A stretch of DNA of 64,000 nt from the NCBI GenBank assembly GCA_024743275.1, contig JANSWW010000003.1:1-64000 (forward strand), given 5' to 3'. Of the stretch, positions 9,132 through 17,636 are shown piece by piece. Positions within the stretch are counted from its first letter, which is position 1, and each line of letters opens with the position of its first letter. Origin of the DNA: Alphaproteobacteria bacterium (GTDB lineage Bacteria > Pseudomonadota > Alphaproteobacteria > JANSWW01). The notes under the pieces were generated by a model that had not been told where the DNA came from, did not search any database, and saw only the letters and a program-made list of their open reading frames with translations. The translations under genes were made by a program, and so were the position numbers.

Positions 9132-9580
9132 CGTCCTGTCGGGGAGGGCTGCCAGAAATAGCGCAGATCCGGCAGCTTCTCCTCGTTCCTGAGGCCATCG
9201 GACCACTCGACCATGCGGAAGCCGTGGCGCTCGTAGAAGCGCCGCGCGCCGCTGTTGGCCTTGAAACACCAGAGATCCAGATAGGGCCGGCCCAATGTCT
9301 TGGCGTGATCGACCAAGGCGCCGCCGGCCCCGCCATTGATCCGGTCGGGATGGGCGAAGAGCAGGCGGATCTGGTTGTTGTCCAGGGCCAGAAAGGCCAC
9401 GATCTCCTCGCCGCTTGTGGCAACCCAGACCGCGCATTCGGGAAAGATCACGGTTTCGATGAACCGGCGCTCCTCTTCTACCGTGTACAGCCGCGGCACA
9501 AAGGGCATGGCCCGGATCGCGGAGACGAACAGGTCAGCGACCGCCGGAGTATCGGCGTCGGTCGCACGACGAACGATCAA
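9098..9580 (-). CDS. GNAT-family N-acetyltransferase
   Basis: 160 residues with a GNAT fold: an N-terminal RRATDADTPAVADLF strand-helix, the acetyl-CoA loop region DRINGGAGGALVDHA and the C-terminal NSGARRFYERHGFRMVE signature. The substrate is unknown. The start is a TTG at 9580 that overlaps the TGA of the upstream gene (TTGA), which implies translational coupling; no ATG gives a sensible N-terminus. Confidence 0.88.
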   Translation of the reverse strand: MIVRRATDADTPAVADLFVSAIRAMPFVPRLYTVEEERRFIETVIFPECAVWVATSGEEIVAFLALDNNQIRLLFAHPDRINGGAGGALVDHAKTLGRPYLDLWCFKANSGARRFYERHGFRMVEWSDGLRNEEKLPDLRYFWQPSPTGRQPVSASRLSS

Positions 9581-9954
9581 TCCAGCGCCTTGGTCAGCGC
9601 TTCCAGGGCCCCGATGGCTTCCACCACTTCTTTGGCGGAATTCGTCATCAGCAGTACATCCTGTTCCACCTGACCATAGAAATGGCCGGCTGGCGGCGGG
9701 GCGAGTTGCAGATCCTTCCAATTGGTGACCCGCTGAAAATCCACCCCCTCGGGCAGCGGCTCGCCTTTCTGCCATTTCTTGGCTTGGCCGGGTGGAACGC
9801 ATCCCTTGTTCTTGAGGCCCGGCGGACAATGTTCGACGCCGGCACCGCCCTTTTTGGCGCCCTTGCCTTTCTCGTTGTCTTTAGCCAAGGCACCACCGCT
9901 CGCTAGACCGACGAGCAGCATACCGATAAGTGCGATGGCGGGATTGATCGGCAT
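9577..9954 (-). CDS. Exported RcnB-like small protein
   Basis: 125 residues. Residues 1-24 form a signal peptide ending ALA. The mature part is Lys/Gly-rich, then has CPPGLKNKGCVPPGQAKKWQKGEPLP, a motif I associate with RcnB-like periplasmic proteins, followed by a helical tail. The two Cys could form a disulfide. It is coupled to the acetyltransferase gene by overlap. Function is unknown; the RcnB link rests on the short PPGQAKKW motif only. Confidence 0.75.
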   Translation of the reverse strand: MPINPAIALIGMLLVGLASGGALAKDNEKGKGAKKGGAGVEHCPPGLKNKGCVPPGQAKKWQKGEPLPEGVDFQRVTNWKDLQLAPPPAGHFYGQVEQDVLLMTNSAKEVVEAIGALEALTKALD

Positions 9955-9967
9955 TGCGGGGAAGGTC

Positions 9968-10204
9968 TTAAGCGAGAATGTCGAGCAGTTTGTCCTGGGT
10001 GTCCGCCACCGTCCGGATCACGGCGGCGTTGGCAGCGAACTCGGTTTCCGCCTGGCGCAGGTCGACGATGTCCTGGGGCGTGCGTTCGAGATTGACGTCC
10101 TGGGCGATGTTGTTCGCCGCCTGATTGGCGCGTCCGGCCGCGTTTTGCAGACCCTGGACCGCATTGCCGAACGCCGTGTTGGCGCCTGTCACCGCATCGA
10201 CCAT
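9968..10204 (-). CDS. Stand-alone flagellar rod/hook C-terminal-like protein
   Basis: 78 residues. The C-terminal 35 residues (DIVDLRQAETEFAANAAVIRTVADTQDKLLDIL) resemble the C-terminal helix shared by flagellar rod and hook proteins (FlgB/C/E/F/G), with the family's Asn and the terminal Leu-rich helix. The N-terminal half is an Ala/Asn-rich helix. No flagellar genes are nearby. It is either a small independent protein of this superfamily or a remnant. The ATG has a purine-rich stretch (TGGAGAAG) upstream. Confidence 0.7.
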   Translation of the reverse strand: MVDAVTGANTAFGNAVQGLQNAAGRANQAANNIAQDVNLERTPQDIVDLRQAETEFAANAAVIRTVADTQDKLLDILA

Positions 10205-10426
10205 ATGGCTTCTCCATGAATGGGGTCGGTGGAACGCTGAAACGGGCGGTTAAATCCACCCATAGCCAAACTATATAGGACGGAACGGAAAACAAAAAGG
10301 GAGGATGCCGGGATGGCCCCGCGGCCAAAACAGACTCTTCCCGTTGCCGAGCGCGTGACGTAAACGTCACACGAGTAACGCAATCGAAAATCGCGCCGGT
10401 CCGCACCGGCCCCGGAGGAGCCCGCC

Positions 10427-12202
10427 ATGATTCCCTATTCCGCGCCGCTTCAGGACATGCGCTTCGTGATGCAGAACATCGCCGGCCTCGATCAGGTGGC
10501 CGCCCTGCCGGGCTATGAGATGGCGGAGCGGGACCTGGTCGACCAGATCCTGGAAGAGGCGAACAAGCTGGCGAGCGATGTGCTGGCACCGTTGAACATG
10601 TCGGGCGATCAGGAGGGGGCCAGCATCGAGAACGGTGTGGTCCGCACGCCGGGCGGTTTCTCCGACGCCTACAAGCAATTCATCGAAGGCGGCTGGAACG
10701 GGGTTCCCTTCGAGGAGGAATTCGGCGGACAGGGGCTGCCCTGGCTTGTCCAGACCGCGCTCCACGAGATGTGGCAGGCGGCCAACATGTCCTTCGGCCT
10801 TTGCCCGTTGCTGACCCAGGGGGCGATCGAGGCGATCACCGCCCACGGCACCGAGCAGCAGAAGGCGGTCTATCTCACCAAGCTGATCGAGGGTACCTGG
10901 ACCGGGACGATGAACCTGACCGAGCCGCAGGCCGGCTCCGATGTCGGTGCGCTCAAGACCAAGGCGACGCCCAACGGCGATCACTATCTGATCCAGGGCA
11001 CCAAGATCTACATCACCTATGGCGACCACGATTTCTCCGAGAACATCGTCCATCTGGTGCTGGCCCGGCTGCCGGGCGCGCCGGCTGGAACCAGGGGGAT
11101 TTCGCTGTTCGTCGTGCCGAAATTCCTGCCCAACGAGGACGGCACGCCGGGCAAGCGCAACGATCTGCGCGCGGTCAGCATCGAGCACAAGCTGGGCATC
11201 CACGGCAGCCCGACCTGCGTCATGTCCTATGGCGACGACGGCGGGGCGGTGGGCTATCTCCTTGGCGAGGAGAACAAGGGCATGGCGTGCATGTTCACCA
11301 TGATGAACAACGCGCGGCTCGCGGTCGGCCTGCAGGGGCTGGCGATCTCCGAACGTTCCTATCAGCAGGCGGTCGGCTATGCCCGGGACCGGGTGCAGTC
11401 GCGCTCCATCGAGGGGTCGAGCGGGCCGGTCTCGATCATCCAGCATCCAGATGTCCGCCGCATGCTCATGGAGATGCGGGCGAAGATCGAGGCGATGCGG
11501 GCGATGACCTATTGGACGGCGGCCCTGCTGGATCACGCCAACGCCAATCCGGAGCCCGAAGCCCAGCACAAGGCGCAGATGCTGGTCGATCTGATGACGC
11601 CGATCTGCAAGGCCTGGTGCACGGATCAGGGGGTGGGGCTGACCTCCATCGGCGTTCAGGTCCATGGCGGCATGGGCTTCGTCGAGGAGACCGGCGCGGC
11701 CCAGCATTATCGCGATGCCCGGATCAACCCGATCTATGAGGGCACCAACGCGATCCAGGCGAACGATCTGCTCGGCCGCAAGCTGATCGGCCATGGCGGG
11801 GCGTCGATGTATCTGCTGCTCGGCGAGATCAAGGGCGATCTCGCGGCGATGGAGGACGGCTCCGCGATCAAGACGGCGTTGCTCCGCAGTCTCGCCGACC
11901 TCGAAGAGGCCACCACCTTCATGATGGAGACCTTCCCCCACGACCGGGCGCGGGCGGCGGCCGGGGCGGTCCCCTATCTCGATCTGGTGGCCACGGTCAT
12001 CGGCGGCTGGCTGATGGGTCGGTCGGCGGCGATCGCCGCGGCCCAGGCGCCGGGCGTCAATGGCGACGGCCGTTTCCTCGCCGGCAAGGCGGTCAGTGCG
12101 CGCTATTACGCCGACTATGTCCTGCCGCAGACCGGATCGCTGAAGACCGCGATCATGAACGGGGCCGACGGGGTCCTCGGCCTCGACCTGGACCTGTTCT
12201 AG
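10427..12202 (+). CDS. Acyl-CoA dehydrogenase (long form)
   Basis: 591 residues: the acyl-CoA dehydrogenase core plus the extra C-terminal domain typical of the about 600-residue AcdA/DmdC-like group. Seen are the FAD-site signature [13 protein letters not shown], the [15 protein letters not shown] helix, and [30 protein letters not shown], where the Glu of YEGTN is the probable catalytic base. It oxidises acyl-CoA esters in fatty-acid or organosulfur breakdown; chain specificity is unknown. GGAGG lies 8 bases ahead of the ATG. Confidence 0.93.
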   Translation: MIPYSAPLQDMRFVMQNIAGLDQVAALPGYEMAERDLVDQILEEANKLASDVLAPLNMSGDQEGASIENGVVRTPGGFSDAYKQFIEGGWNGVPFEEEFGGQGLPWLVQTALHEMWQAANMSFGLCPLLTQGAIEAITAHGTEQQKAVYLTKLIEGTWTGTMNLTEPQAGSDVGALKTKATPNGDHYLIQGTKIYITYGDHDFSENIVHLVLARLPGAPAGTRGISLFVVPKFLPNEDGTPGKRNDLRAVSIEHKLGIHGSPTCVMSYGDDGGAVGYLLGEENKGMACMFTMMNNARLAVGLQGLAISERSYQQAVGYARDRVQSRSIEGSSGPVSIIQHPDVRRMLMEMRAKIEAMRAMTYWTAALLDHANANPEPEAQHKAQMLVDLMTPICKAWCTDQGVGLTSIGVQVHGGMGFVEETGAAQHYRDARINPIYEGTNAIQANDLLGRKLIGHGGASMYLLLGEIKGDLAAMEDGSAIKTALLRSLADLEEATTFMMETFPHDRARAAAGAVPYLDLVATVIGGWLMGRSAAIAAAQAPGVNGDGRFLAGKAVSARYYADYVLPQTGSLKTAIMNGADGVLGLDLDLF

Positions 12203-12213
12203 ATCGTCGGACG

Positions 12214-12864
12214 ATGGCCGACCGGAAGGACCATTGGCGGGATGTCTATGCCACCAAGCGGCCGGACGAGGTGTCCTGGTTCGAGGCGGTTCCGTCGCTG
12301 TCCCATGCCTTGGTCACCCGCCATCTGTCGCCCGGTGCGCCTTTCGTCGATGTCGGTGGTGGGGCATCCCGTCTGGTCGACCTGTTGCTGGGGGAAGGCT
12401 ATGGACCGCTTTCCGTGCTCGATATCTCCGAACCGGCCCTCGCCGCCTGCCGGGGGCGGCTTGGCGCTGCCGCGGGACGGGTGGATTGGATCCTGGCCGA
12501 CGTCACCCGCTGGGAGCCCGAGCGGGACTATGCCCTGTGGCATGACCGGGCGGCGTTCCATTTCCTTGCCGAAATCGCGGATCGTACGGCCTATGTCCGG
12601 GCGCTGACCGCCGCGCTGCGGCCTGGCGGCATTGCCATCATCGCCACCTTTGCCGAAGACGGGCCGGAGAAGTGCTCCGGGCTGCCGGTGCAGCGCTATG
12701 CCCCGGAGGCCCTTGCGGCCGAGCTCGCCCGGCTGGCGCCCGACGCCTTCGAGCCGGTGGAACACCACCGGCACAGTCATCAGACCCCAGAGGGGCGGGA
12801 GCAGCGCTTTCAGGTCAGCGTTTTCCGACGGGCTCAGCCGGCCGGTGCGGGCTCGGGGGCGTAG
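12214..12864 (+). CDS. Class I SAM-dependent methyltransferase
   Basis: 216 residues. A Rossmann methyltransferase fold is supported by FVDVGGGASRLVDLL (motif I, about 44-58), SVLDISEPAL (motif II) and the LRPGGIAIIATF motif. The N-terminal HWRDVYATKRPDEVSWFE pattern is shared with small methyltransferases annotated as thiopurine- or metalloid-type enzymes. Its substrate is unknown. It starts 11 bases after the acyl-CoA dehydrogenase gene and overlaps the convergent thioesterase by 31 bases. Confidence 0.88.
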   Translation: MADRKDHWRDVYATKRPDEVSWFEAVPSLSHALVTRHLSPGAPFVDVGGGASRLVDLLLGEGYGPLSVLDISEPALAACRGRLGAAAGRVDWILADVTRWEPERDYALWHDRAAFHFLAEIADRTAYVRALTAALRPGGIAIIATFAEDGPEKCSGLPVQRYAPEALAAELARLAPDAFEPVEHHRHSHQTPEGREQRFQVSVFRRAQPAGAGSGA

Positions 12865-13304
12865 CGCATCAGGGCTTCGCGGACGGGATCGCTGATCGCG
12901 ATCGATCCGTTCTTGTCGACCGCGACGATGGTCGAGACCGCCTTGGCCCGGACCCGGTTGTCGACGAAAAGGCCCTGGCCGAAGACAACCGACTTGGTGC
13001 CGACCTTGAGAACGCGGGTGCCAATATGGATGAAGGGGTCCGCGTCGGCGCCACGGGGGAACAGAACCTCCTCGACATAATCGAGGGTCAGCCGGGCGAT
13101 CACCCATCCGTGGTCGAGGCCGATATCGGCCATTGCGGACCACAGGATGGCGACCCGTCCGGTCTCCAGATAGTTGGCATAGGCGCCGTTGTTGACGTGC
13201 CCCATCTGGTCCGTGTCGGCAAAGCGGATGCGGTCGTCGGTCCAGTAGTTGAAGCTGTCCGGGTTGCCGAGATCGATGGCGCCGGTCTCTGGAAAAGTGT
13301 GCAT
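12834..13304 (-). CDS. Acyl-CoA thioesterase (4HBT hotdog fold)
   Basis: 156 residues. The YbgC-type 4-hydroxybenzoyl-CoA thioesterase signature RFADTDQMGHVNNGAYANYLETGR (about 27-50) is clear, with the catalytic Asp in DTDQMGH. It hydrolyses acyl-CoA thioesters. The C-terminal half is the usual hotdog sheet (GTRVLKVGTKSVVFGQGLF). It is a single leftward gene, convergent with the methyltransferase. Confidence 0.9.
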   Translation of the reverse strand: MHTFPETGAIDLGNPDSFNYWTDDRIRFADTDQMGHVNNGAYANYLETGRVAILWSAMADIGLDHGWVIARLTLDYVEEVLFPRGADADPFIHIGTRVLKVGTKSVVFGQGLFVDNRVRAKAVSTIVAVDKNGSIAISDPVREALMRYAPEPAPAG

Positions 13305-13313
13305 GTCGTCCCC

Positions 13314-13450
13314 TAGAGCAGATCGCGCGGTTTCTGGATCACTTCATGATCCCGAAATCGCGCGTGAATCTGCTCTACCTTATTGTTTTAGAGGCAAATT
13401 CACAGGCGTTATAACATCACGAAGTGATTCAATAACGCCTGATTTGACTC
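13314..13450. repeat. Double palindromic intergenic repeat
   Basis: Two adjacent long palindromes. The first (13314-13377) has arms TAGAGCAGAT / ATCTGCTCTA, then CGCGCG, then an inner GGATCA / TGATCC pair. The second (about 13396-13445) has CAAAT / ATTTG, AGGCGTTAT / ATAACGCCT and an inner ATCAC-GAA-GTGAT core. Both would fold into long hairpins on either strand. No protein is encoded. This looks like a dispersed alphaproteobacterial structural repeat lying just upstream of the thioesterase gene. Confidence 0.7.
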
Positions 13451-13534
13451 TAGCGGAATTGATCGCCGGGAGACTGTCGAAACCGACCGCGCCTGTCGAG
13501 TGGCCAATGCGTCGAAGCAGTTTAAACTACTGGG

Positions 13535-13843
13535 TTAAACAGAAAGATCGAGAAGCGTGCCGCGCGGCAAGGGAGCCTCGCCGGGATTGGACAACGCCTG
13601 GGCGAGGTCGATCCGCTCCTGCGTCTCGCTTCGGGGACCCTGTTGTTGCTGCCGGGGGCGGTCGGACGCCGCGTCGACGAAGCTGCGGAAGGACGCCTCG
13701 CCCCGCACATCGCGCACCTGATCCTGGCCCTGATTTTGGCCCTGATTTTGGGACGGGGCGGGGAGCTGGCCTTGCCGCTTGATCCCATCGGCCGTGACCG
13801 GGACGGGGAGCGATGCCGCGCGGAAGGGGGTCAAACTATCCAT
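13535..13843 (-). CDS. Hypothetical Gln-rich protein
   Basis: 102 residues, no recognised family. It has a Gln/Asn-rich repeat (QNQGQNQGQDQ, about 32-42) and a QQQQG run near residue 66. The C-terminal part (SETQERIDLAQALSNPGEAPLPRGTLLDLSV) looks like ordinary coding sequence. No strong ribosome site is visible ahead of the ATG at 13843, so the gene is uncertain. Confidence 0.45.
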   Translation of the reverse strand: MDSLTPFRAASLPVPVTADGIKRQGQLPAPSQNQGQNQGQDQVRDVRGEASFRSFVDAASDRPRQQQQGPRSETQERIDLAQALSNPGEAPLPRGTLLDLSV

Positions 13844-13927
13844 AAAAGAGATATGGAGGTGTTTTATCTAAAATGCAAGATAAATTGAATCGGGTGCATG
13901 GGGCGGAAGGGGCCACCCGATAGGGGA

Positions 13928-14416
13928 TCAGTCGCCGCCGATCCGGGCGCCGAAGCCGTCATTGACCGCCACGGCGCCGTCGAGAATCTCCACACCGGTG
14001 GCCGGGATCGCGTTCTTCAGACCCTTCGGCGGTTCGTCCCCCGGCTCCGGCATCCAACTGTCCGGACGCGGGAATTTGCGTTTCCCCTTCGCCCACATCT
14101 TCTCGGAGCCGCAGCGCTGGCAACGGCCCTCGCCGTCCTTGAGGTCCGCCGGAAAGCCGAGCGCGCCGCACTCGGCACAGCCGACATTGGGGACCATCAG
14201 GCCCCGCCGGGTGATCAGCAGGGTGAAGCAGGCATAGGCTGACATGAAGGCGATCCCGAGGGCGAAGAACTGCCACATCTCGGGGTCGACCAGGGCGAGC
14301 GCCAGAAGGCCGAAGAACCCCAGGACCAGATGGACGCGGATCAGCCGCTTCCACAGGGCCTTCTGGCGGCGTTCCATCGTGTCGTCCGCGAAATGGAGGG
14401 GTTCCTCGGTGCTCAT
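13928..14416 (-). CDS. Membrane protein with zinc-ribbon
   Basis: 162 residues. Two membrane spans are predicted at about 28-46 and 50-70. A cytosolic zinc ribbon follows: CAEC (about 80-83) and CQRC (about 98-101). The C-terminal tail is Pro-rich. GGAGG precedes the ATG at 14416, only 11 bases after the stop of the Rieske fusion gene, so the two form an operon and may share a redox or regulatory job. The family is not recognised. Confidence 0.7.
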   Translation of the reverse strand: MSTEEPLHFADDTMERRQKALWKRLIRVHLVLGFFGLLALALVDPEMWQFFALGIAFMSAYACFTLLITRRGLMVPNVGCAECGALGFPADLKDGEGRCQRCGSEKMWAKGKRKFPRPDSWMPEPGDEPPKGLKNAIPATGVEILDGAVAVNDGFGARIGGD

Positions 14417-14426
14417 GCCCTCCGGG

Positions 14427-16046
14427 TTAACTGTCCAGGGCGACGAAGGCAAGCGCCTGTTTCGCGGTCCGCCGCACCTGTCTCAGATCGAGCGGTCCGG
14501 CCAGGAAGCGGTTGACGCCATGGGCTAGAATCGGGGAGCCGAAGCCCTGCCGGCGCAGGGCCTCGGCCGCCGTCGGCGTCTTGATGACATGGGCCGCGAC
14601 GATGAAGGCGTCCTGGCCATGGTCGATCATGCTTTCCAGGAGCGCGGGGTACCATTCCTCGGTCATCTCGGCGGGCATGTCGCCCGGGACGCCGGGCCGC
14701 GTATAGGCCGCGTTGCGGCCGACGAAACAGGCCATTTGCAGCAGGCCCTCGGCCCACAGATCCGGATAACGGCGGCACAGCGCCAACACCGCCTCGGAGA
14801 AAGTGATCCCGTGGGTGTTGTCGAGCCAGTTGACGCTGTTGTCGGGCTTCACGTCTTTCTTCGCCATCCAGGAGACATCGAAGGCGGCCGTATTCCAGGC
14901 GTTCGCCTCCAAAAGCACCCGGAACAGGCCCTCGGGATCGCCCAGGCCGCATCGCGCCGTCAGCGACAGCGCCTTTTTGACGTTGAGAGAGCGATAGTCC
15001 TCCGGTGTCGGCAGCGGGCCGCCGGCGGCGGTCCGCATCTCGGTCAGCGCGCCGGCATAGTCGCGGAATTCGGGGATCAGATCCTCGCGCCGGGCCCTCA
15101 GGTGATGGCGCATGAGGGCGAGCAGCAGCGGCTCCGTCACCGGGGCGCCCAGACGTTCGATCAACTCGAAGGCCTTGGTGACATAGATCACCGCATGGCC
15201 GAAGGCGGCGTAGTGCAACAGCCCGGTCCGGGCGAACACATGCCGAAGAGCGTCAAGGGACACGCCGTCCCGCAAGCCGGCCCGCAGATGGCCCGTGGCG
15301 GCCGCTTCGTCCTCCGCGTCGACAGCCGCCACGAAGGCGTCCGCATCCCATTCGGTGGCGACGTCGGGATAGGCGTAGGTCTCCTCCCGGACCGTATCGT
15401 CGGCCATATGGGCCAGCGGTTCGACCAGGCAGGCCAGGCGGATGTCGGGGCTGTCGGGGAACCGGTCCCGGATCGCCAGCCAGTCGGCCGCGGCGGCGTA
15501 TGCATGGCCGAAGCCGAATTCCAGCTTGTCGAAGGTCATACGGATGCCGTGGCGGATCGCGTCCATCGGATCGGCACCGGCCCGCTCCAGCCGCGCGACC
15601 TCGCGAAACAACCGCTCCGAGTCGTTGTCGTCCATGGCGTCCGTAAGGTTATCGAGGGCCTGACGCTGTTTGACCGCGGGGGGCGGGTCGGTCAGATCGA
15701 GTAGGACTTCATCCCCCTCCACTCGAACCGGATATGCCCGCACCTTGTCCCCGCCATAAAGATTGTCACCCGTGGTGAGGTCGAATTTCCAGTTATGCCA
15801 ATTGCAGGTGATGACGCAGCGGCCGTCGGCCTTGCCCAGGGTTCCCTCGCGCAGGGGATAGCCTTCATGGGGGCAACGGTTGTCGATCGCGTGCAGTCCG
15901 TTATCGGTCTGAAAAACAACAATTTGTTTGCCTTCATGCCGGATGATGATCCGGTCCTTTCCGGCGAAATCCTGGATTCGGGCGAGGGGAACCCACTGTC
16001 CGGCGTTGTGGTCCGGTGTCTCGAGGGTCGGCGTTTCGGTGCTCAT
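14427..16046 (-). CDS. Rieske [2Fe-2S] domain fusion protein
   Basis: 539 residues. Residues about 17-115 are a Rieske ferredoxin domain of the NirD/biphenyl-ferredoxin type, with cluster ligands Cys58-X-His60 and Cys81-X2-His84. The remaining about 420 residues are a mostly helical domain with several conserved-looking His (LLHYAAFGHAV, ALMRHHLRARRE, NTHGITFSEAV) that I cannot name with confidence; a questin-oxidase-like fold is one possibility. GGAAGGAG lies 7 bases before the chosen ATG at 16046. The domain may donate electrons to the C-terminal part. Confidence 0.82.
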   Translation of the reverse strand: MSTETPTLETPDHNAGQWVPLARIQDFAGKDRIIIRHEGKQIVVFQTDNGLHAIDNRCPHEGYPLREGTLGKADGRCVITCNWHNWKFDLTTGDNLYGGDKVRAYPVRVEGDEVLLDLTDPPPAVKQRQALDNLTDAMDDNDSERLFREVARLERAGADPMDAIRHGIRMTFDKLEFGFGHAYAAAADWLAIRDRFPDSPDIRLACLVEPLAHMADDTVREETYAYPDVATEWDADAFVAAVDAEDEAAATGHLRAGLRDGVSLDALRHVFARTGLLHYAAFGHAVIYVTKAFELIERLGAPVTEPLLLALMRHHLRARREDLIPEFRDYAGALTEMRTAAGGPLPTPEDYRSLNVKKALSLTARCGLGDPEGLFRVLLEANAWNTAAFDVSWMAKKDVKPDNSVNWLDNTHGITFSEAVLALCRRYPDLWAEGLLQMACFVGRNAAYTRPGVPGDMPAEMTEEWYPALLESMIDHGQDAFIVAAHVIKTPTAAEALRRQGFGSPILAHGVNRFLAGPLDLRQVRRTAKQALAFVALDS

Positions 16047-16258
16047 GCTCGGCTCCTTCCGAGGTCGATAAATCAGCATTCGTTTAACCAACTATCTGAC
16101 TCGGATATTATTCGTCTCAACCCTTTCTTTGTAGGGTTTCTATATCCCTTATTTTTTATAGAGCCATAGAAGGGGTCCGCTTTGTGCAGGCGCCGCCTTG
16201 GTCTCCGGTTGCGTGCATGGCATCCTGCGGCGTTCACCTTGTCGAGAGCATATCACCC

Positions 16259-16771
16259 ATGTCCCATCTCACCGTCGCCGCCGACGGCGTCCTTGTGCTT
16301 CCGGGAAGACCCGCGATTTCCTGTGCGCTTGGCCGGTCGGGCGTCGTTCCCTGGGCCGAGAAGGCGGAAGGCGATGGCGCCACGCCCGCCGGGCTTTGGC
16401 CGCTGCGTCATGTGTTTTATCGGCCCGACCGGATGGAGGCGCCGGAAACCCGGCTGCCCGTCGCGGCTCTGACGCCGGATCTCGGCTGGTCCGACGACCC
16501 GTCCGACCCGGTCCGCTACAACGCGCCGGTCAGGCTGCCCTATCCCCATTCACACGAGGTGCTCTGGCGGGACGATCATCTCTATGACGTCATCGTCGTG
16601 ATGGGCATCAATGACGGCCCGCCCCAGCCCGGAAAGGGCAGCGCCCTGTTCTTCCATCTGGCCCGTGAGGGCTACGGCCCGACCGAGGGCTGCGTGGCGG
16701 TCGCCCGGTCGGACATGCTGTCGATCCTCAAGGACTGCGGGCCGGAAAGCGTGATGGAGATCGGCGAATGA
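16259..16771 (+). CDS. L,D-transpeptidase (YkuD) family protein
   Basis: 170 residues. The YkuD catalytic signature is visible at the C-terminal end: FFHLAREGYGPTEGCVAVA, giving the His and the nucleophilic Cys (about residues 134 and 147). Such proteins cross-link or edit peptidoglycan or attach lipoproteins. No signal peptide is seen with this start, and an upstream ATG near 16205 would not add a clear one either. Its stop overlaps the next gene (ATGA). Confidence 0.85.
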   Translation: MSHLTVAADGVLVLPGRPAISCALGRSGVVPWAEKAEGDGATPAGLWPLRHVFYRPDRMEAPETRLPVAALTPDLGWSDDPSDPVRYNAPVRLPYPHSHEVLWRDDHLYDVIVVMGINDGPPQPGKGSALFFHLAREGYGPTEGCVAVARSDMLSILKDCGPESVMEIGE

Positions 16772-17511
16772 GCAAGGTCCCGTCCACCGATCGTCCCGTT
16801 GTCGGCGTGGTCCTCGATCACGAGCCCTTCCCGAACCAGGACACCACCGTGTCCGGGGTGTTCTCCCGGCGGCCCTTCTACGCGCTCCGAACCCTCTACT
16901 TCGATGCCCTCTGGGATGCCGGGGCGCTGCCGGTGGCGATTCCCTATGTCGAGGAGGCGATCCCCCACTATCTCGCGCTCTGCCGGGGCATCGTGACCCC
17001 GGGCGGGCGCTATCCCTTTCCCGACTCCTGGTACGGGAAGGGGGCCAGCGCCGACAGTCCCTTTCCCCGCGCCCGCTTCGAGGCGGAGATCACCAGGGCG
17101 GCGCTTGACGCGGACAAGCCGCTGCTCGGCATCTGCTGCGGCATGCAGGTGATCGGCGGGGTGCTCGGCGCCAAGATCCATGAAAATGTGATGGACGCGG
17201 TCGAGACCGAGATCGACCATCTCGACGAAAAGCCGGCGGAGGAGGACGCCCATCCGATCCGCATCGTCGAGGGCTCGCTGCTCCATCGGATCGCCGGGGC
17301 GACGGAGATGGACGTCAACACCGCCCATCGGGAGGCCCTGTTCGACGTTCCCGACGGGATCGCCGTCACGGCCACCGCACCCGACGGGGTGATCGAGGCC
17401 ATCGAGGTGCCCGGGCGTCGTTTCGCGCTCGGCGTCCAATGGCATCCGGAGTTTTACGCCGACGGTCCGAACCGGGCGCTTTTCGAGGCGCTTGTCGCCG
17501 CAGGAGAATAG
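16768..17511 (+). CDS. Class I glutamine amidotransferase-like hydrolase (PuuD type)
   Basis: 247 residues of the peptidase C26 family (gamma-glutamyl-GABA hydrolase-like). The Cys nucleophile is in LLGICCGMQVIGG (about 117-129), the His-Glu pair in VQWHPEFYAD near the C-terminus, and an oxyanion-type loop in GIVTPGGRYPFP. It probably cleaves a gamma-glutamyl bond in polyamine or amino-acid breakdown. It overlaps the L,D-transpeptidase gene by 4 bases. Confidence 0.9.
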   Translation: MSKVPSTDRPVVGVVLDHEPFPNQDTTVSGVFSRRPFYALRTLYFDALWDAGALPVAIPYVEEAIPHYLALCRGIVTPGGRYPFPDSWYGKGASADSPFPRARFEAEITRAALDADKPLLGICCGMQVIGGVLGAKIHENVMDAVETEIDHLDEKPAEEDAHPIRIVEGSLLHRIAGATEMDVNTAHREALFDVPDGIAVTATAPDGVIEAIEVPGRRFALGVQWHPEFYADGPNRALFEALVAAGE

Positions 17512-17636
17512 CGGCCGCACCGCACCCAAAGCTGGAAACCTATTTCGCGCCCTGTTAAACAGAGTTTCCGGCGCGGGGTAGAGGCCGAGCCGGAAGTGGA
17601 AAACCGACGATTTTGATCTTCTTAAGGGGAACGGAC

